Assembly: GCA_024222455.1 (NCBI GenBank)
Contig: JAAEPD010000513.1
Location: 1-47,572, forward strand
Direction of reading: 5' to 3'
Length of the DNA stretch: 47,572 bases
Source: Aureispira sp.
GTDB lineage: Bacteria; Bacteroidota; Bacteroidia; Chitinophagales; Saprospiraceae
The stretch's first letter is position 1; each line of letters begins with the position of its first letter. The notes beneath the pieces are model-generated. The model ran no database searches. It was not told the DNA's origin and saw nothing but the letters and a program-made list of their open reading frames with translations. The translations under genes and the position numbers were made by a program. Of the stretch, positions 37,198 through 45,838 are shown piece by piece.

Positions 37198-39060
37198 ATG
37201 TATAAGAAATCACTTAAGTTAACAACTTTTTTTGCGGGGTTACTCTTTTTGGCATTTATGGTATTACCTGATAATACTTATGCACAGGGGACAGGAGGTG
37301 TTTTGGGAGTAACTAGCCGAAAGATTGTTCAAAAAGCTAAAACTAAAACAAGATCTAAGATCCGAAAAAAGATCTCAGGGGTAAAATCTACGGCTAAAAA
37401 TAGAGTAAAAGGCTCTAAAAAGGCATTGGGGAGGTCTATGAAAGGTGGAGGTGGTTATACTTATGTGAGTTCAGAGCCTACGCTAGATCAATTGATTGAA
37501 GACCCTGAAGCAAAATCAGAAATCTCTGATCGAAATAATAAACAACGCTTTGTAAAACTTTTTGGAGAATGGTGGGCTATGCCTAGTGACTCTGAATTAA
37601 AATATAGAGAGCGTCTCAAAGCCATAAAAGATTCCTTATCTCGTATAGATAGTGCTCAGTTTAGAGTTCCTCGTAGGGTTTATGATGATTCTAGACCTAT
37701 GGTTATTTTTGGTTGGCATCAGCATTGGATGGGTGATTTGTATAAGGGCTATGACTATAGCTTACTCAATGTAGTTTCTTATTATTCTTATGATATAGAT
37801 CCCGAATATGGAGGTGCCACTAATCCAGAAGTGGTACAAGATTTTGTAGCAGGTGATTTTGTGACAACTGCCCAAGAAAGTGGTACAGATGTTTTACTCT
37901 CGATTAGTTTGCATGGAGAAGAAAATATAGGAACCTTCCTTAATCAAAACCCCTTAGCACAGCGCTTATTGATAGATTCTTTAGTCTATCTTTTAGATAC
38001 CACCAAAGCAAATGGTATTGAGATCAACTTTGAGGGAGTGACAGATGCTTACAAGGATGATTTTATTAAGTTTGTGCAAGTCCTTTCACACAATTTAGTA
38101 GCAGCTAGAGGCGATACTTGCTTTATTATGATGAGTGTGCCAGCTTATGACCCTGATAATGTTTATGACTTAGCTCGCTTAGAGAAATTTGTAGATATGT
38201 TTATCATTATGGGCTATAACTTCCATGAATCTCCTAACGGTTTGTATAAGATGCCTGTTGCTCCGCTTAACTATAATGCGATGGCAGGTGAATATGACTT
38301 GCGTAAAGCAGTAGACAAATATGTAGCTAATATAGGCCCTTTGCATACTGATCGCTTGATCTTGGCCTTGCCTTATTTTGCAACCAAATGGGAAACGCAA
38401 GGTAGTGATGATGTACTGATTGACTACTTAACCTATAGTGATGTACAGTTTGACTATATAATGGGAGATTACCCTGAAAGTACGACAGAGTTTGATAGCT
38501 CTCTAACTACTCATGTTTGGCGTTATAAACAACAAACGGATTCGACTGCCTTACCAGTAGAAACAACCATATATTATGATGACGTGAAGAGTTTGCGTAA
38601 GAAGTATCAATTTTTGATCGGTTCTCGTTTAGGAGGAGTAGGGCTTTGGGCCTTGGGTTATGATAGTGGATTCAATGACTTAAACGAAACACTAATAGAC
38701 GAGTTTACAACTGTAGAAATACCCGAAAATGAGCAACTTGTATTGCTAAAAAAAGCATCTTCAACCTCACAACGGTCAGGAACTTATGCGTTGACTATAT
38801 TATTCTACATGTCTATATTTATGGCTTGCGGATTTTGTATGGCTCTGTTCAATGTAAAAACAAGACAAGCCTTATTTACTAACGGGCGCTTTAGATTATT
38901 CTATTTAGGATTTTTTACTTTATTAATATTGATATTAGGCGGATACCTTGGTTTATTTGAAGGTACTACTTCTACTCTAATGATTGGTGTAGTTGTAGGT
39001 TCTGTCTTGAGTTGGTTGGGACTTCGATTTATCAATAATCAACAAGCCAAGCAACCTTAA
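37198..39060 (+). CDS. GH18-like protein with C-terminal membrane anchor (paralogue 1)
   Basis: ATG 37198 is chosen over TTG 37174 because it begins the signal sequence (MYKKSLKLTTFFAGLLFLAF...TYAQ); 620 residues. A very basic stretch follows (residues about 42-80, Lys/Arg repeats such as KAKTKTRSKIRKKISG). The GH18 barrel starts near MVIFGWHQHWMGDLYKGYDY. The catalytic-strand motif reads NGIEINFEG: Glu279 keeps the proton donor of DxxDxDxE, but the Asp two residues earlier is Asn277. Later barrel motifs are MMSVPAYDPDNVYDL, MFIIMGYNFHES and LGGVGLWALGYDSG. Three hydrophobic helices (residues about 525-615) hold it in a membrane. The family cleaves beta-1,4-linked N-acetylglucosamine polymers (chitin, peptidoglycan-like); the activity here is uncertain. 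Confidence 0.82.
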   Translation: MYKKSLKLTTFFAGLLFLAFMVLPDNTYAQGTGGVLGVTSRKIVQKAKTKTRSKIRKKISGVKSTAKNRVKGSKKALGRSMKGGGGYTYVSSEPTLDQLIEDPEAKSEISDRNNKQRFVKLFGEWWAMPSDSELKYRERLKAIKDSLSRIDSAQFRVPRRVYDDSRPMVIFGWHQHWMGDLYKGYDYSLLNVVSYYSYDIDPEYGGATNPEVVQDFVAGDFVTTAQESGTDVLLSISLHGEENIGTFLNQNPLAQRLLIDSLVYLLDTTKANGIEINFEGVTDAYKDDFIKFVQVLSHNLVAARGDTCFIMMSVPAYDPDNVYDLARLEKFVDMFIIMGYNFHESPNGLYKMPVAPLNYNAMAGEYDLRKAVDKYVANIGPLHTDRLILALPYFATKWETQGSDDVLIDYLTYSDVQFDYIMGDYPESTTEFDSSLTTHVWRYKQQTDSTALPVETTIYYDDVKSLRKKYQFLIGSRLGGVGLWALGYDSGFNDLNETLIDEFTTVEIPENEQLVLLKKASSTSQRSGTYALTILFYMSIFMACGFCMALFNVKTRQALFTNGRFRLFYLGFFTLLILILGGYLGLFEGTTSTLMIGVVVGSVLSWLGLRFINNQQAKQP

Positions 39061-39240
39061 GTCTAATACAGATTTTGATAATTCTTATTTATTAGTTCTC
39101 TAATTTTAAATAAAGAGAGCAAAAAAAGAGTTTTTCAATCCAGTTTTTTATATTTAGTAGCTCATTAGAATTTTGAGTTTTGTAAAGAGGCAAATATTAT
39201 AAACATTACAGACACTCAAAACTAGTGTATATTGGAACCT

Positions 39241-41430
39241 ATGAAACACCAAAAACTTACACATATACTAACCTTTCTGGGAATTTTTCTCTTCTCTTGT
39301 GTCAGTACACTTAGTATTGCACAATATGATGATCCTGTAGATTCTAACAGTGTAGCATTTCAGCAAGAATTGGCTAGGCAATTACGATTGCAAAAGCTTG
39401 ATAAAATCAAGGCAAATGATTCTATTCAGTCTAGAGTAGATGCTGAGGTCAATAAGCATCGCTTAGAGATGTTGACTAGAGAATGGTGGGGCTTGCCAAC
39501 CATGCGTGAGGCTGCTCGCTTAGATAAAGCACGTTATGAGCGTTACGATGAATATATGGAGCCTCTTGGCTTGAATAAGAATCGCTCAAATCCTATACGT
39601 TATAGAGGTAGATCTGGAATAGAAGATGAACAGAACCTAATTGTAATGGGCTGGCATCCTCATTGGCAAGGAGATGCTTATAAGACTTATAATTATAAGC
39701 TGTTGACACATATTGCCTTCCACTCTTATGAGGTGAATCCTTTTACGGGGAGTTATAATAACTTTCAAGCAATTTATGATTTTAAGTATGGGGATCTTAT
39801 TCCTACTGCACATTTAGATACTTGTAATGTGTTGTTGACTGTGAGCAGTCATGGCATGATGAACAATGAAATCTTTTTCACAAGTGAGCCTATTGTTCAA
39901 GATAATCTTATTGATAGTTTATTGAGTATTGTGCTTTCTGCTGATGCAGATGGGATTGATATTAACTTTGAAGAAGTACCTGTTGAGTATAAATTGGATT
40001 TTATCAAATTTGTGAAGGAATTATCTTTTGCAATGAGAGAAACCAATAGTAATTATACTATTACTATGACAGTGCCTATGCACGATCCTAATAATGTATA
40101 TGATCTAGAGGCACTTGCTGCATGGGTTGATTATTTTGTGATAACAGGTTATAACTTCCATATTACAGAAAGTGGTTTAAAAAAAGGTCCAATGGCTCCT
40201 CTTTTGGCCAAAGATGCTAATGTAAGAGGAACGCATTTTCGACATATAGAAACAATGACTTTAGACTCTTTATTAAGAGTGCCTTATACTATCCAAAATA
40301 TAGTAGTGCTTCATAGTGAGGAGCATATTAAGCTATTGACAGACTCTTTGCATCGATATATTCAGCAACTAGCTGCATCTACAACAGATGATTATAATGA
40401 GTATGACTTGGCCGAAATGCTGCGTGTGATTCGTTTGTCAGATACTCGAAGAGGTGATCCTTTGATGAATCATCCTACTATTGAAGGTATCTTGAGACGC
40501 ACATGGTGTGAGGTAGAGTTATTAAAAGATTTTAAACCAGGAGAACCAGTTAAGTTCTTTTTGTTTAAACCAAAATGGAATGTATTTGATGTAAAAGAAC
40601 GAGATTTATTCCAACGAATAACTACAGTCACCTCCAAGGTAGATTCTTCGATGTTTGACCTAAGAGCATTGGTAGAAGAGTATAAAAAAGAAATAGGAGA
40701 GGGTTACGAAGCAAGTTTGATAATGGCATTGCCTTATCATGGAGCTGTTTGGAATATCCGTGGAGAGAAAGATGAGTTTGAAGGATATTTGCCCTATAGC
40801 GAGGTGAGGCATCTAATATCTGTAAAACGAGCCAAATTGTATTATGACAAGGCTACACAGTCTCTTAAAGCAATTGTTTCTGATACTTTGGGGCCATCAC
40901 ATGAGATCTTTTTTGACAACTCTACTAGTTTAGGGCTAAAATATGATTTTACTATAGAAGAAGGACTTGGCGGAATTGCGTTGTGGTCTTTAGGTGCTGA
41001 TCATAGTCATCAAGCTTTGTGGACAGAGTTGGAAACGGCTTTTGCTACCAAACGTTTTTGGAATACACAAGCCAATAAATACGAAAAACTAAAAATATCT
41101 AAAAGCAATAAGGTTGGCTATACTATTGAGTACACTATGCGTAGGTTTCGCAACCTGATATTGGCCACATTGTTTTTTGTAGCTATTTTTATAGCCATTA
41201 GTTTTATATTCTCTTTATTAGATTGGAAAGTACGTGATGTTCTATTTTATAGTGGCGCATTTAGAATCTTTTATTTAGTACTATTTACTGTATTAGTGTT
41301 AGTATTTGGTTCTTATGTAGGCTTGTTCAAGAATAAAATGGCTACATTCCTAATTGGTACTTTATTGGGAATATTATTGACTTGGATAGCTTCTACAATG
41401 GTAGATAAAGAACATGATAAATTGCCTTAA
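39241..41430 (+). CDS. GH18-like protein with C-terminal membrane anchor (paralogue 2)
   Basis: ATG 39241 is chosen over TTG 39232; 729 residues with a signal peptide ending LSIAQ. It is plainly a paralogue of the preceding gene: MGWHPHWQGDAYKTYNYKLL, DLEALAAWVDYFVITGYNFH, GLGGIALWSLGADHS and a matching C-terminal three-helix anchor (FRIFYLVLFTVLVLVFGSYV). The catalytic-strand motif is DGIDINFEE with Glu244 kept and Asn242 in place of the usual Asp. It carries an extra segment of roughly 110-120 residues (about 340-455) absent from paralogue 1, inserted within the barrel between the YNFH strand and the segment MALPYHGAVW. The basic region of paralogue 1 is missing. Probably inner- or outer-membrane anchored with the barrel outside the cytoplasm. 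Confidence 0.82.
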   Translation: MKHQKLTHILTFLGIFLFSCVSTLSIAQYDDPVDSNSVAFQQELARQLRLQKLDKIKANDSIQSRVDAEVNKHRLEMLTREWWGLPTMREAARLDKARYERYDEYMEPLGLNKNRSNPIRYRGRSGIEDEQNLIVMGWHPHWQGDAYKTYNYKLLTHIAFHSYEVNPFTGSYNNFQAIYDFKYGDLIPTAHLDTCNVLLTVSSHGMMNNEIFFTSEPIVQDNLIDSLLSIVLSADADGIDINFEEVPVEYKLDFIKFVKELSFAMRETNSNYTITMTVPMHDPNNVYDLEALAAWVDYFVITGYNFHITESGLKKGPMAPLLAKDANVRGTHFRHIETMTLDSLLRVPYTIQNIVVLHSEEHIKLLTDSLHRYIQQLAASTTDDYNEYDLAEMLRVIRLSDTRRGDPLMNHPTIEGILRRTWCEVELLKDFKPGEPVKFFLFKPKWNVFDVKERDLFQRITTVTSKVDSSMFDLRALVEEYKKEIGEGYEASLIMALPYHGAVWNIRGEKDEFEGYLPYSEVRHLISVKRAKLYYDKATQSLKAIVSDTLGPSHEIFFDNSTSLGLKYDFTIEEGLGGIALWSLGADHSHQALWTELETAFATKRFWNTQANKYEKLKISKSNKVGYTIEYTMRRFRNLILATLFFVAIFIAISFIFSLLDWKVRDVLFYSGAFRIFYLVLFTVLVLVFGSYVGLFKNKMATFLIGTLLGILLTWIASTMVDKEHDKLP

Positions 41431-41517
41431 TTAGGGCAATAGAAAAATAAGCTTAAAATTTATTTAAGGGTAAGATTAGTAAATCTTAGATAGAAAAATT
41501 CTTAATTTAAAGAAACA

Positions 41518-41775
41518 ATGGGAAAAGTCATTGCACGCGAATTTATATGGTTGTTGGTAGCACTTATTGCTGCTATACCATTAGGTATTGTATTCTTGTG
41601 GTTTTTGGGCTTTACTCCAGAAACAATCAACTTGCAGGAGGCCGAACGTAATTATATCTTCTGGTTATATATTATGGGATATTTGACCTCATTTGTATGT
41701 ATATACATTATGCGTTTTACGGCATCAGCAATCAAAATGTTGAGCCAACCAGAAGAAGTACCTGTAGAAGAATAA
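41518..41775 (+). CDS. Small two-helix membrane protein
   Basis: 85 residues with two membrane helices (FIWLLVALIAAIPLGIVFLW and YIFWLYIMGYLTSFVCIYIM) and a short acidic end (PEEVPVEE). It lies 87 bp after the second GH18-like gene and only 35 bp before the first injection-system gene, so it could belong to either transcript. No family recognised. If co-expressed with the injection system it might be a membrane anchor, but that is speculation. Confidence 0.65.
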   Translation: MGKVIAREFIWLLVALIAAIPLGIVFLWFLGFTPETINLQEAERNYIFWLYIMGYLTSFVCIYIMRFTASAIKMLSQPEEVPVEE

Positions 41776-41810
41776 CCTTTTTTTAGAATTGTTATATTAG
41801 ATAGGAGAGA

Positions 41811-42371
41811 ATGATACATGATGTTATTAATATATTAGCAGGAGAGTTAAATCGGTTTTTACAATCGAAACACAACATAATGGAAGAAAAAGTTGTGTTA
41901 TCAAGCCTTGTGAACTCTGATGGAACTATAGCCATACAAGAAACCGATAAGATTATCTTGACACTGGCAAACATTGAAGTGGATAAAACCCAAAGTAATA
42001 CAGCTTCCTATAAGCAATCTTCTAGGGGAACCTTTAGTAAAGTAATGCCTCCTGTCAATGTAAACATTAGTATACTGTTTTCGGCTTATTTTACTAGCGA
42101 AAATTATTTGGAGGGACTTAAATTTATCTCTTCAACTATTGCTTTTTTTCAAAGTAGATCAGGAATATTCGATGCTCAAAACACTCCAGCTTTGGCAGGC
42201 GTAATTAGTGGGCTAAATGCAGAGTTAATTTCTTTAGATTATAGAGATGCAAGTAATCTTTGGGGACTTCTAGGAGCCAAATATTTACCTTCAGTAATGT
42301 ATAAGATCAAAACCTTACCAATCAAACATGAACTTCCAACTCCTGATATTTCAGTTATTAGAGGGACGTAA
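41811..42371 (+). CDS. DUF4255/Pvc16-like cap (tail terminator) protein of a contractile injection system
   Basis: 186 residues. It has the DUF4255 (Pvc16_N) layout: an N-terminal helix (MIHDVINILAGELNRFLQSK), then strands with ILTLANIEVDKT, the MPPVNVNISILFSAYF signature, a helix (YLEGLKFISSTIAFFQSRSG) and the closing NLWGLLGAKYLPSVMYKIKT. In Afp/PVC particles this protein caps the end of sheath and tube. An AGGAG lies 3 bp before the ATG, unusual in a phylum that mostly lacks Shine-Dalgarno sites. It begins the injection-system run, with a 35-bp gap to the upstream small membrane gene. No terminator separates it from the next gene. Confidence 0.88.
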   Translation: MIHDVINILAGELNRFLQSKHNIMEEKVVLSSLVNSDGTIAIQETDKIILTLANIEVDKTQSNTASYKQSSRGTFSKVMPPVNVNISILFSAYFTSENYLEGLKFISSTIAFFQSRSGIFDAQNTPALAGVISGLNAELISLDYRDASNLWGLLGAKYLPSVMYKIKTLPIKHELPTPDISVIRGT

Positions 42372-42421
42372 TGATTTTAGTAGAAAAACAATTTCTTTAT
42401 TTATATTAGAATAATATAAGA

Positions 42422-43543
42422 ATGGCCAAGTCAAGTAAAAGTAGTGGTAGCCAAATACCAAAGATTCAGGTTCAATTAATGACTAAATACAAAGAGTTAT
42501 TAAGATTGAACTTGAAACATGACTATTTTAGCTCAGGATATTTTCCTAATGCTAAGGTTGTCCCTACAGCATCTACGGCTATTGTTATGAAACAATATCA
42601 ATTACAGTTTAGACCATCTTCAACTGGTTTTTCAATAGGTTATGCTTTAACAGATGCCTTTGTTCCCCTAAAGGAAATTGATACTCCGTTACAACTCTCT
42701 TTTAGAGTAGTTATAGATGATCCTAATTTTTTAAACTATACGAATCTTCCTTATGAGTTTGATGATACAACTGTTTTCTATTTTAACAATAAAGAAATAG
42801 ATAAGGAAAGTACTGAGACGAAGAATCTATCTATTGATGCAATAGTTTCTAATGAGGATAAGATAGAGGTAGCAGGTCCTATGATGGTTTACTCTTTTGA
42901 AGAGGAACAATATGATGTAGAGTTAGAAGTGGTTAATTTTAATGAAGATATTGTATTTGAAGATACAGTCGATGGACGCGATTATTCTGAGTTAAGATTG
43001 GTGGGGGAGCCTTCTGGTAAATATACTGTAATGCTAGATGGCTTAGAAGAGAAGTCTTTTTATGTAACTAATAGTGGCCTTAAACAGCCATTTGGGATGA
43101 TTGATGTTTTTATAGATCCTGATGATACTAGTGAGTATTCCTTTTTTGATAGTTCTGGTGAATTACAGATGCAAGAATATAATATTCATTTTGAAGCTCG
43201 TTCTTTACGCTGGAAGTATATTTTTATAGAAACTAGTGATCCTAAGTTACATACAGATTATGAAGTTTATGATCTATACTTAAACAAAAAGATGAAAGAG
43301 GTTAAGTTTAGCAAGGCTGAAAAAGATGAATTGGAAAACGGTACAGAGGTAATTGTAGTGTGGACAACTGAAAAAATAGCCTTTGAAGACAGACAAAAAC
43401 AAAAATTTAAGTTAAAAACAAAAAAAGGTAAAACCAAGTTAGAATGGGTGACAGACCTTCCTTTTCCTTCTGCAAAAGGAATGCTTAAAACAAATTCTGA
43501 TGGGGAAAGTGAGATTTTTTCAGAATTAATTGTATATTTGTAA
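42422..43543 (+). CDS. Unrecognised protein within the injection-system locus
   Basis: 373 residues, no signal peptide or membrane segment. The first 20 residues are Ser/Lys-rich (AKSSKSSGSQIPKIQ). The rest is beta-rich and acidic (FRPSSTGFSIGYALTDAFVP, FRVVIDDPNFLNY, WKYIFIETSDP), with a Lys/Glu-rich C-terminal third. It ends in FSELIVYL. It lies between the cap and sheath genes, so a structural role is likely; in the related Algoriphagus particle a second cap or adaptor protein is encoded, and this could be its counterpart, but I see no sequence proof. Arg codons are mainly AGA, unlike the sheath gene, suggesting a low-copy product. Confidence 0.75.
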   Translation: MAKSSKSSGSQIPKIQVQLMTKYKELLRLNLKHDYFSSGYFPNAKVVPTASTAIVMKQYQLQFRPSSTGFSIGYALTDAFVPLKEIDTPLQLSFRVVIDDPNFLNYTNLPYEFDDTTVFYFNNKEIDKESTETKNLSIDAIVSNEDKIEVAGPMMVYSFEEEQYDVELEVVNFNEDIVFEDTVDGRDYSELRLVGEPSGKYTVMLDGLEEKSFYVTNSGLKQPFGMIDVFIDPDDTSEYSFFDSSGELQMQEYNIHFEARSLRWKYIFIETSDPKLHTDYEVYDLYLNKKMKEVKFSKAEKDELENGTEVIVVWTTEKIAFEDRQKQKFKLKTKKGKTKLEWVTDLPFPSAKGMLKTNSDGESEIFSELIVYL

Positions 43544-43573
43544 AGCTCACGAAAAATAATAATACAATATTTA

Positions 43574-43612
43574 AAACAAATTAAATTTTTAATATCTTAA
43601 ACAAATTAAATT
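43574..43612 (+). repeat. Direct repeat in the sheath-gene leader
   Basis: AAACAAATTAAATT occurs at 43574-43587 and again at 43599-43612, ending right at the sheath ATG. It may be an A/T translation enhancer or simple drift; unique in the window as far as I can see. Confidence 0.5.
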
Positions 43613-45109
43613 ATGGCAAAACAGTATGCAACCCCGGGCGTTTATATTGAAGAAAAAAGCGCCTTTTCCAACTCGGTAGTATCAGTTGGAACCGCAGTAC
43701 CTGCTTTCATTGGTTACACTGAAAGAGCTGCGGCTGGTAAAAGAGATCTTACTAACACGCCTAAACGTATCACTTCACTAGTAGAATTCCTTAGCTTTTT
43801 TGGAGGTGCTCCTAAGACTACCTTTTCAATAGAAGCTGATGGTGACAACTATAGCTTGTCTCCAGATGATGGAACGGACTTTATGATGTTCCGTAGCATC
43901 CAGTTGTTCTATGCTAATGGTGGTGGTGCTTGTTATGTAGTTTCTGTAGGAGACTATTCTAACGGTGTTAGTGGTAAAGCTTTAGTTGGTCTTGAAAATG
44001 GTGGTGGAATCACTGCTTTATTGAAAGAGCAAGAGCCTACTATGGTAGTTATTCCTGATGCAGTATTATTAGAAGCTGCTGACTGTGGAAGTGTACAACA
44101 AGCTATGTTGAAGCACTGTGGTGCTGATACTCGTAGCCGTTTCGCTATCTTAGATGTACATGGTGGAGATTCTGCTAGAACATTGTTAGATGATGATGTT
44201 GTAACAGGTGCTCGTGAAGCTTATGGAAATAACTTCCTAGACTTCGGTGCTTCTTACTACCCATGGTTAAACACTACTATCGTTTCTTCTGACGATGTTG
44301 ATTTTACTAACGTTAGTAACCTTGATGGTTTGGCTGAAGTATTGAACAACGAAGTTGATGAGAACGTAGCAGCTGGTTTAGTTAAATCTGAGAAAGGTGA
44401 CTTGATCAAAGGAGAAATTGATAAAGTAACTGCTGACGATTGTGACGTATATGCTGTAGACAATGTATTGAAAGCTGTTAGTCCAGTTTACAATGACATT
44501 CTTGGAACAATGAAAGAAACTCTTAACGTATTGCCTCCTTCTGGTGCAATTGCTGGTATCTACACTTTAGTAGATTCTTCTGTAGGTGTATTTAAAGCTC
44601 CTGCTAACGTAAGTGTTTCTTCTGTAGTTGGACCTACTGTAAACATCACAGCGGATGAGCAAGAAGACTTAAACTTACCATTAAGTGGTAAAGCAGTTAA
44701 TGCTATTCGTCCATTCGTAGGAAAAGGTACTTTAGTATGGGGTGCTCGTACATTGGATGGTAACAGTGGTGACTGGAGATACATCAACGTACGTCGTACA
44801 ATGATTATGTTAGAGCAATCTATCAAGTTCGCTTGTGAGCCTTATGTATTCCGTCCAAATGACGCTAATACTTGGTTAGCTGTTCGTACAATGATCAAAA
44901 ACTTCTTGCGTAACCAATGGCAACAAGGTGCTTTGGTTGGTGCTAGTGAAGATGAAGCATTCAACGTAGAGTGTGGTCTTGGTACAACAATGACTCCTCA
45001 GGATATCTTGGATGGTTACATGAAAGTAATGGTTAAAGTTGCTATCTCTCGCCCAGCGGAGTTCATCGTAATCACATTCCAACAAAAAATGCCTGGTGGC
45101 GGAGAATAA
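43613..45109 (+). CDS. Contractile sheath protein (phage tail sheath family)
   Basis: 498 residues. The N-terminus QYATPGVYIEEKSAFSNSVV and the next strand TAVPAFIGYTERA are the phage tail-sheath signature (TPGVYI.E...). The C-terminal domain has GTLVWGARTLDGNSGDWRYI, NVRRTMIMLEQSIKFACEPY, FRPNDANTWLAVRTMIKNFL and the end strand SRPAEFIVITFQQKMPGG, the part that links neighbouring subunits. There is a single sheath gene and no TssB/TssC split, which argues for an eCIS/tail-like system rather than a canonical type VI system. Arg codons are mostly CGT, fitting a very abundant product. A short hairpin follows the stop. Confidence 0.95.
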   Translation: MAKQYATPGVYIEEKSAFSNSVVSVGTAVPAFIGYTERAAAGKRDLTNTPKRITSLVEFLSFFGGAPKTTFSIEADGDNYSLSPDDGTDFMMFRSIQLFYANGGGACYVVSVGDYSNGVSGKALVGLENGGGITALLKEQEPTMVVIPDAVLLEAADCGSVQQAMLKHCGADTRSRFAILDVHGGDSARTLLDDDVVTGAREAYGNNFLDFGASYYPWLNTTIVSSDDVDFTNVSNLDGLAEVLNNEVDENVAAGLVKSEKGDLIKGEIDKVTADDCDVYAVDNVLKAVSPVYNDILGTMKETLNVLPPSGAIAGIYTLVDSSVGVFKAPANVSVSSVVGPTVNITADEQEDLNLPLSGKAVNAIRPFVGKGTLVWGARTLDGNSGDWRYINVRRTMIMLEQSIKFACEPYVFRPNDANTWLAVRTMIKNFLRNQWQQGALVGASEDEAFNVECGLGTTMTPQDILDGYMKVMVKVAISRPAEFIVITFQQKMPGGGE

Positions 45110-45116
45110 TTGAGCC

Positions 45117-45139
45117 ATTAAGCCGAAAGGCTGCTTAAT
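45117..45139 (+). promoter_or_regulatory. Hairpin between sheath and tube-1 genes
   Basis: AGCC-GAAA-GGCT tetraloop hairpin (45121-45132) inside ATTA/TAAT arms, with no T-run. It is likely an RNA-stabilising or processing structure rather than a terminator. Confidence 0.5.
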
Positions 45140-45188
45140 TATCCTTAGTTAAAATCAAATTTCGAAAATTTTTTAAAATCTATATATT

Positions 45189-45662
45189 ATGGCAGATTAT
45201 TCTGAAGCGTTTGCAACGGGCGAATGGCCACTAGCGAAATTCTACTTCCGTGTAACTATCGACGGTATGTCTGAATTAGGCTTCCAAGCTGTTGAAGGAC
45301 TTGAGTCTGAAATCTCTGTTATGGAGTACAGACCTGGTAACTCTCCATTATTTTTCAAATCTAAGCGTTATGGTATGATGACCTTTAGTAACATTACTTT
45401 GAAAAAAGGAATGTTTGCTACTGATGCTGAATTGAAAGATTGGTGGGATCTATTTGCATGGCAACATGAAGATAGAAGCACTCGTCGTGCAATCTTAATC
45501 GAACTTCTTGATGAAAAAGGTGATACTAAAATTAGCTGGGACGTGAAAGGATGTTTCCCTGCGAAATTTACACCTACTTCTTTAGACGCAGAGGCTGACT
45601 CTGAGGTAGCTATTGAAGAGCTTGAGGTAGTTTGTGAATCATGGACAGTTGAAATCGCTTAA
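45189..45662 (+). CDS. Tail tube protein 1 (gp19/Afp1-like)
   Basis: 157 residues of the T4 gp19-like tube family. Pattern: EWPLAKFYFRVTIDG, FQAVEGLESEISVMEYR, SPLFFKSKRYGMMTFSNITL, KKGMF, WDVKGCFPAKFTPTSLDAEA and AIEELEVVCESWTVEIA. Such subunits stack as hexamers into the inner tube driven by sheath contraction. Codon use is strongly biased (CGT, GAC/AAC), like the sheath gene, so this is probably the main tube subunit. It is followed by a strong hairpin before tube 2. Confidence 0.94.
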   Translation: MADYSEAFATGEWPLAKFYFRVTIDGMSELGFQAVEGLESEISVMEYRPGNSPLFFKSKRYGMMTFSNITLKKGMFATDAELKDWWDLFAWQHEDRSTRRAILIELLDEKGDTKISWDVKGCFPAKFTPTSLDAEADSEVAIEELEVVCESWTVEIA

Positions 45663-45703
45663 TCTTAAATAAAAGATTTAAGTTTATTCACATACGAATT
45701 TTA

Positions 45704-45740
45704 GTAGCCTAGCAAGTTTTTAACTTGTTAGGCTACATCT
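45704..45740 (+). terminator. Terminator/attenuator after tube 1
   Basis: 15-bp stem GTAGCCTAGCAAGTT (45704-45718) / AACTTGTTAGGCTAC (45722-45736) with one G-U pair and a TTT loop, followed by the weak T-run ATCTTTATTT. It is inside the injection-system operon, so it probably causes partial termination. Confidence 0.75.
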
Positions 45741-45743
45741 TTA

Positions 45744-45775
45744 TTTGGAAAGTTCATCGAAGTTTTGTAACTTTA
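45744..45775 (+). promoter_or_regulatory. Candidate internal promoter before tube 2
   Basis: TTTG (45744-45747), 20-bp spacer, TAACTTTA (45768-45775). It matches the Bacteroidota -33/-7 consensus except for the last base of the -7 box. It lies just behind the hairpin and 63 bp ahead of the tube-2 ATG. Confidence 0.45.
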
Positions 45776-45838
45776 TTAGTTGCCCTCAATTGAACTTACC
45801 TGTTCAAAACAATTAAATCAATAAAAAAATAAATAATT

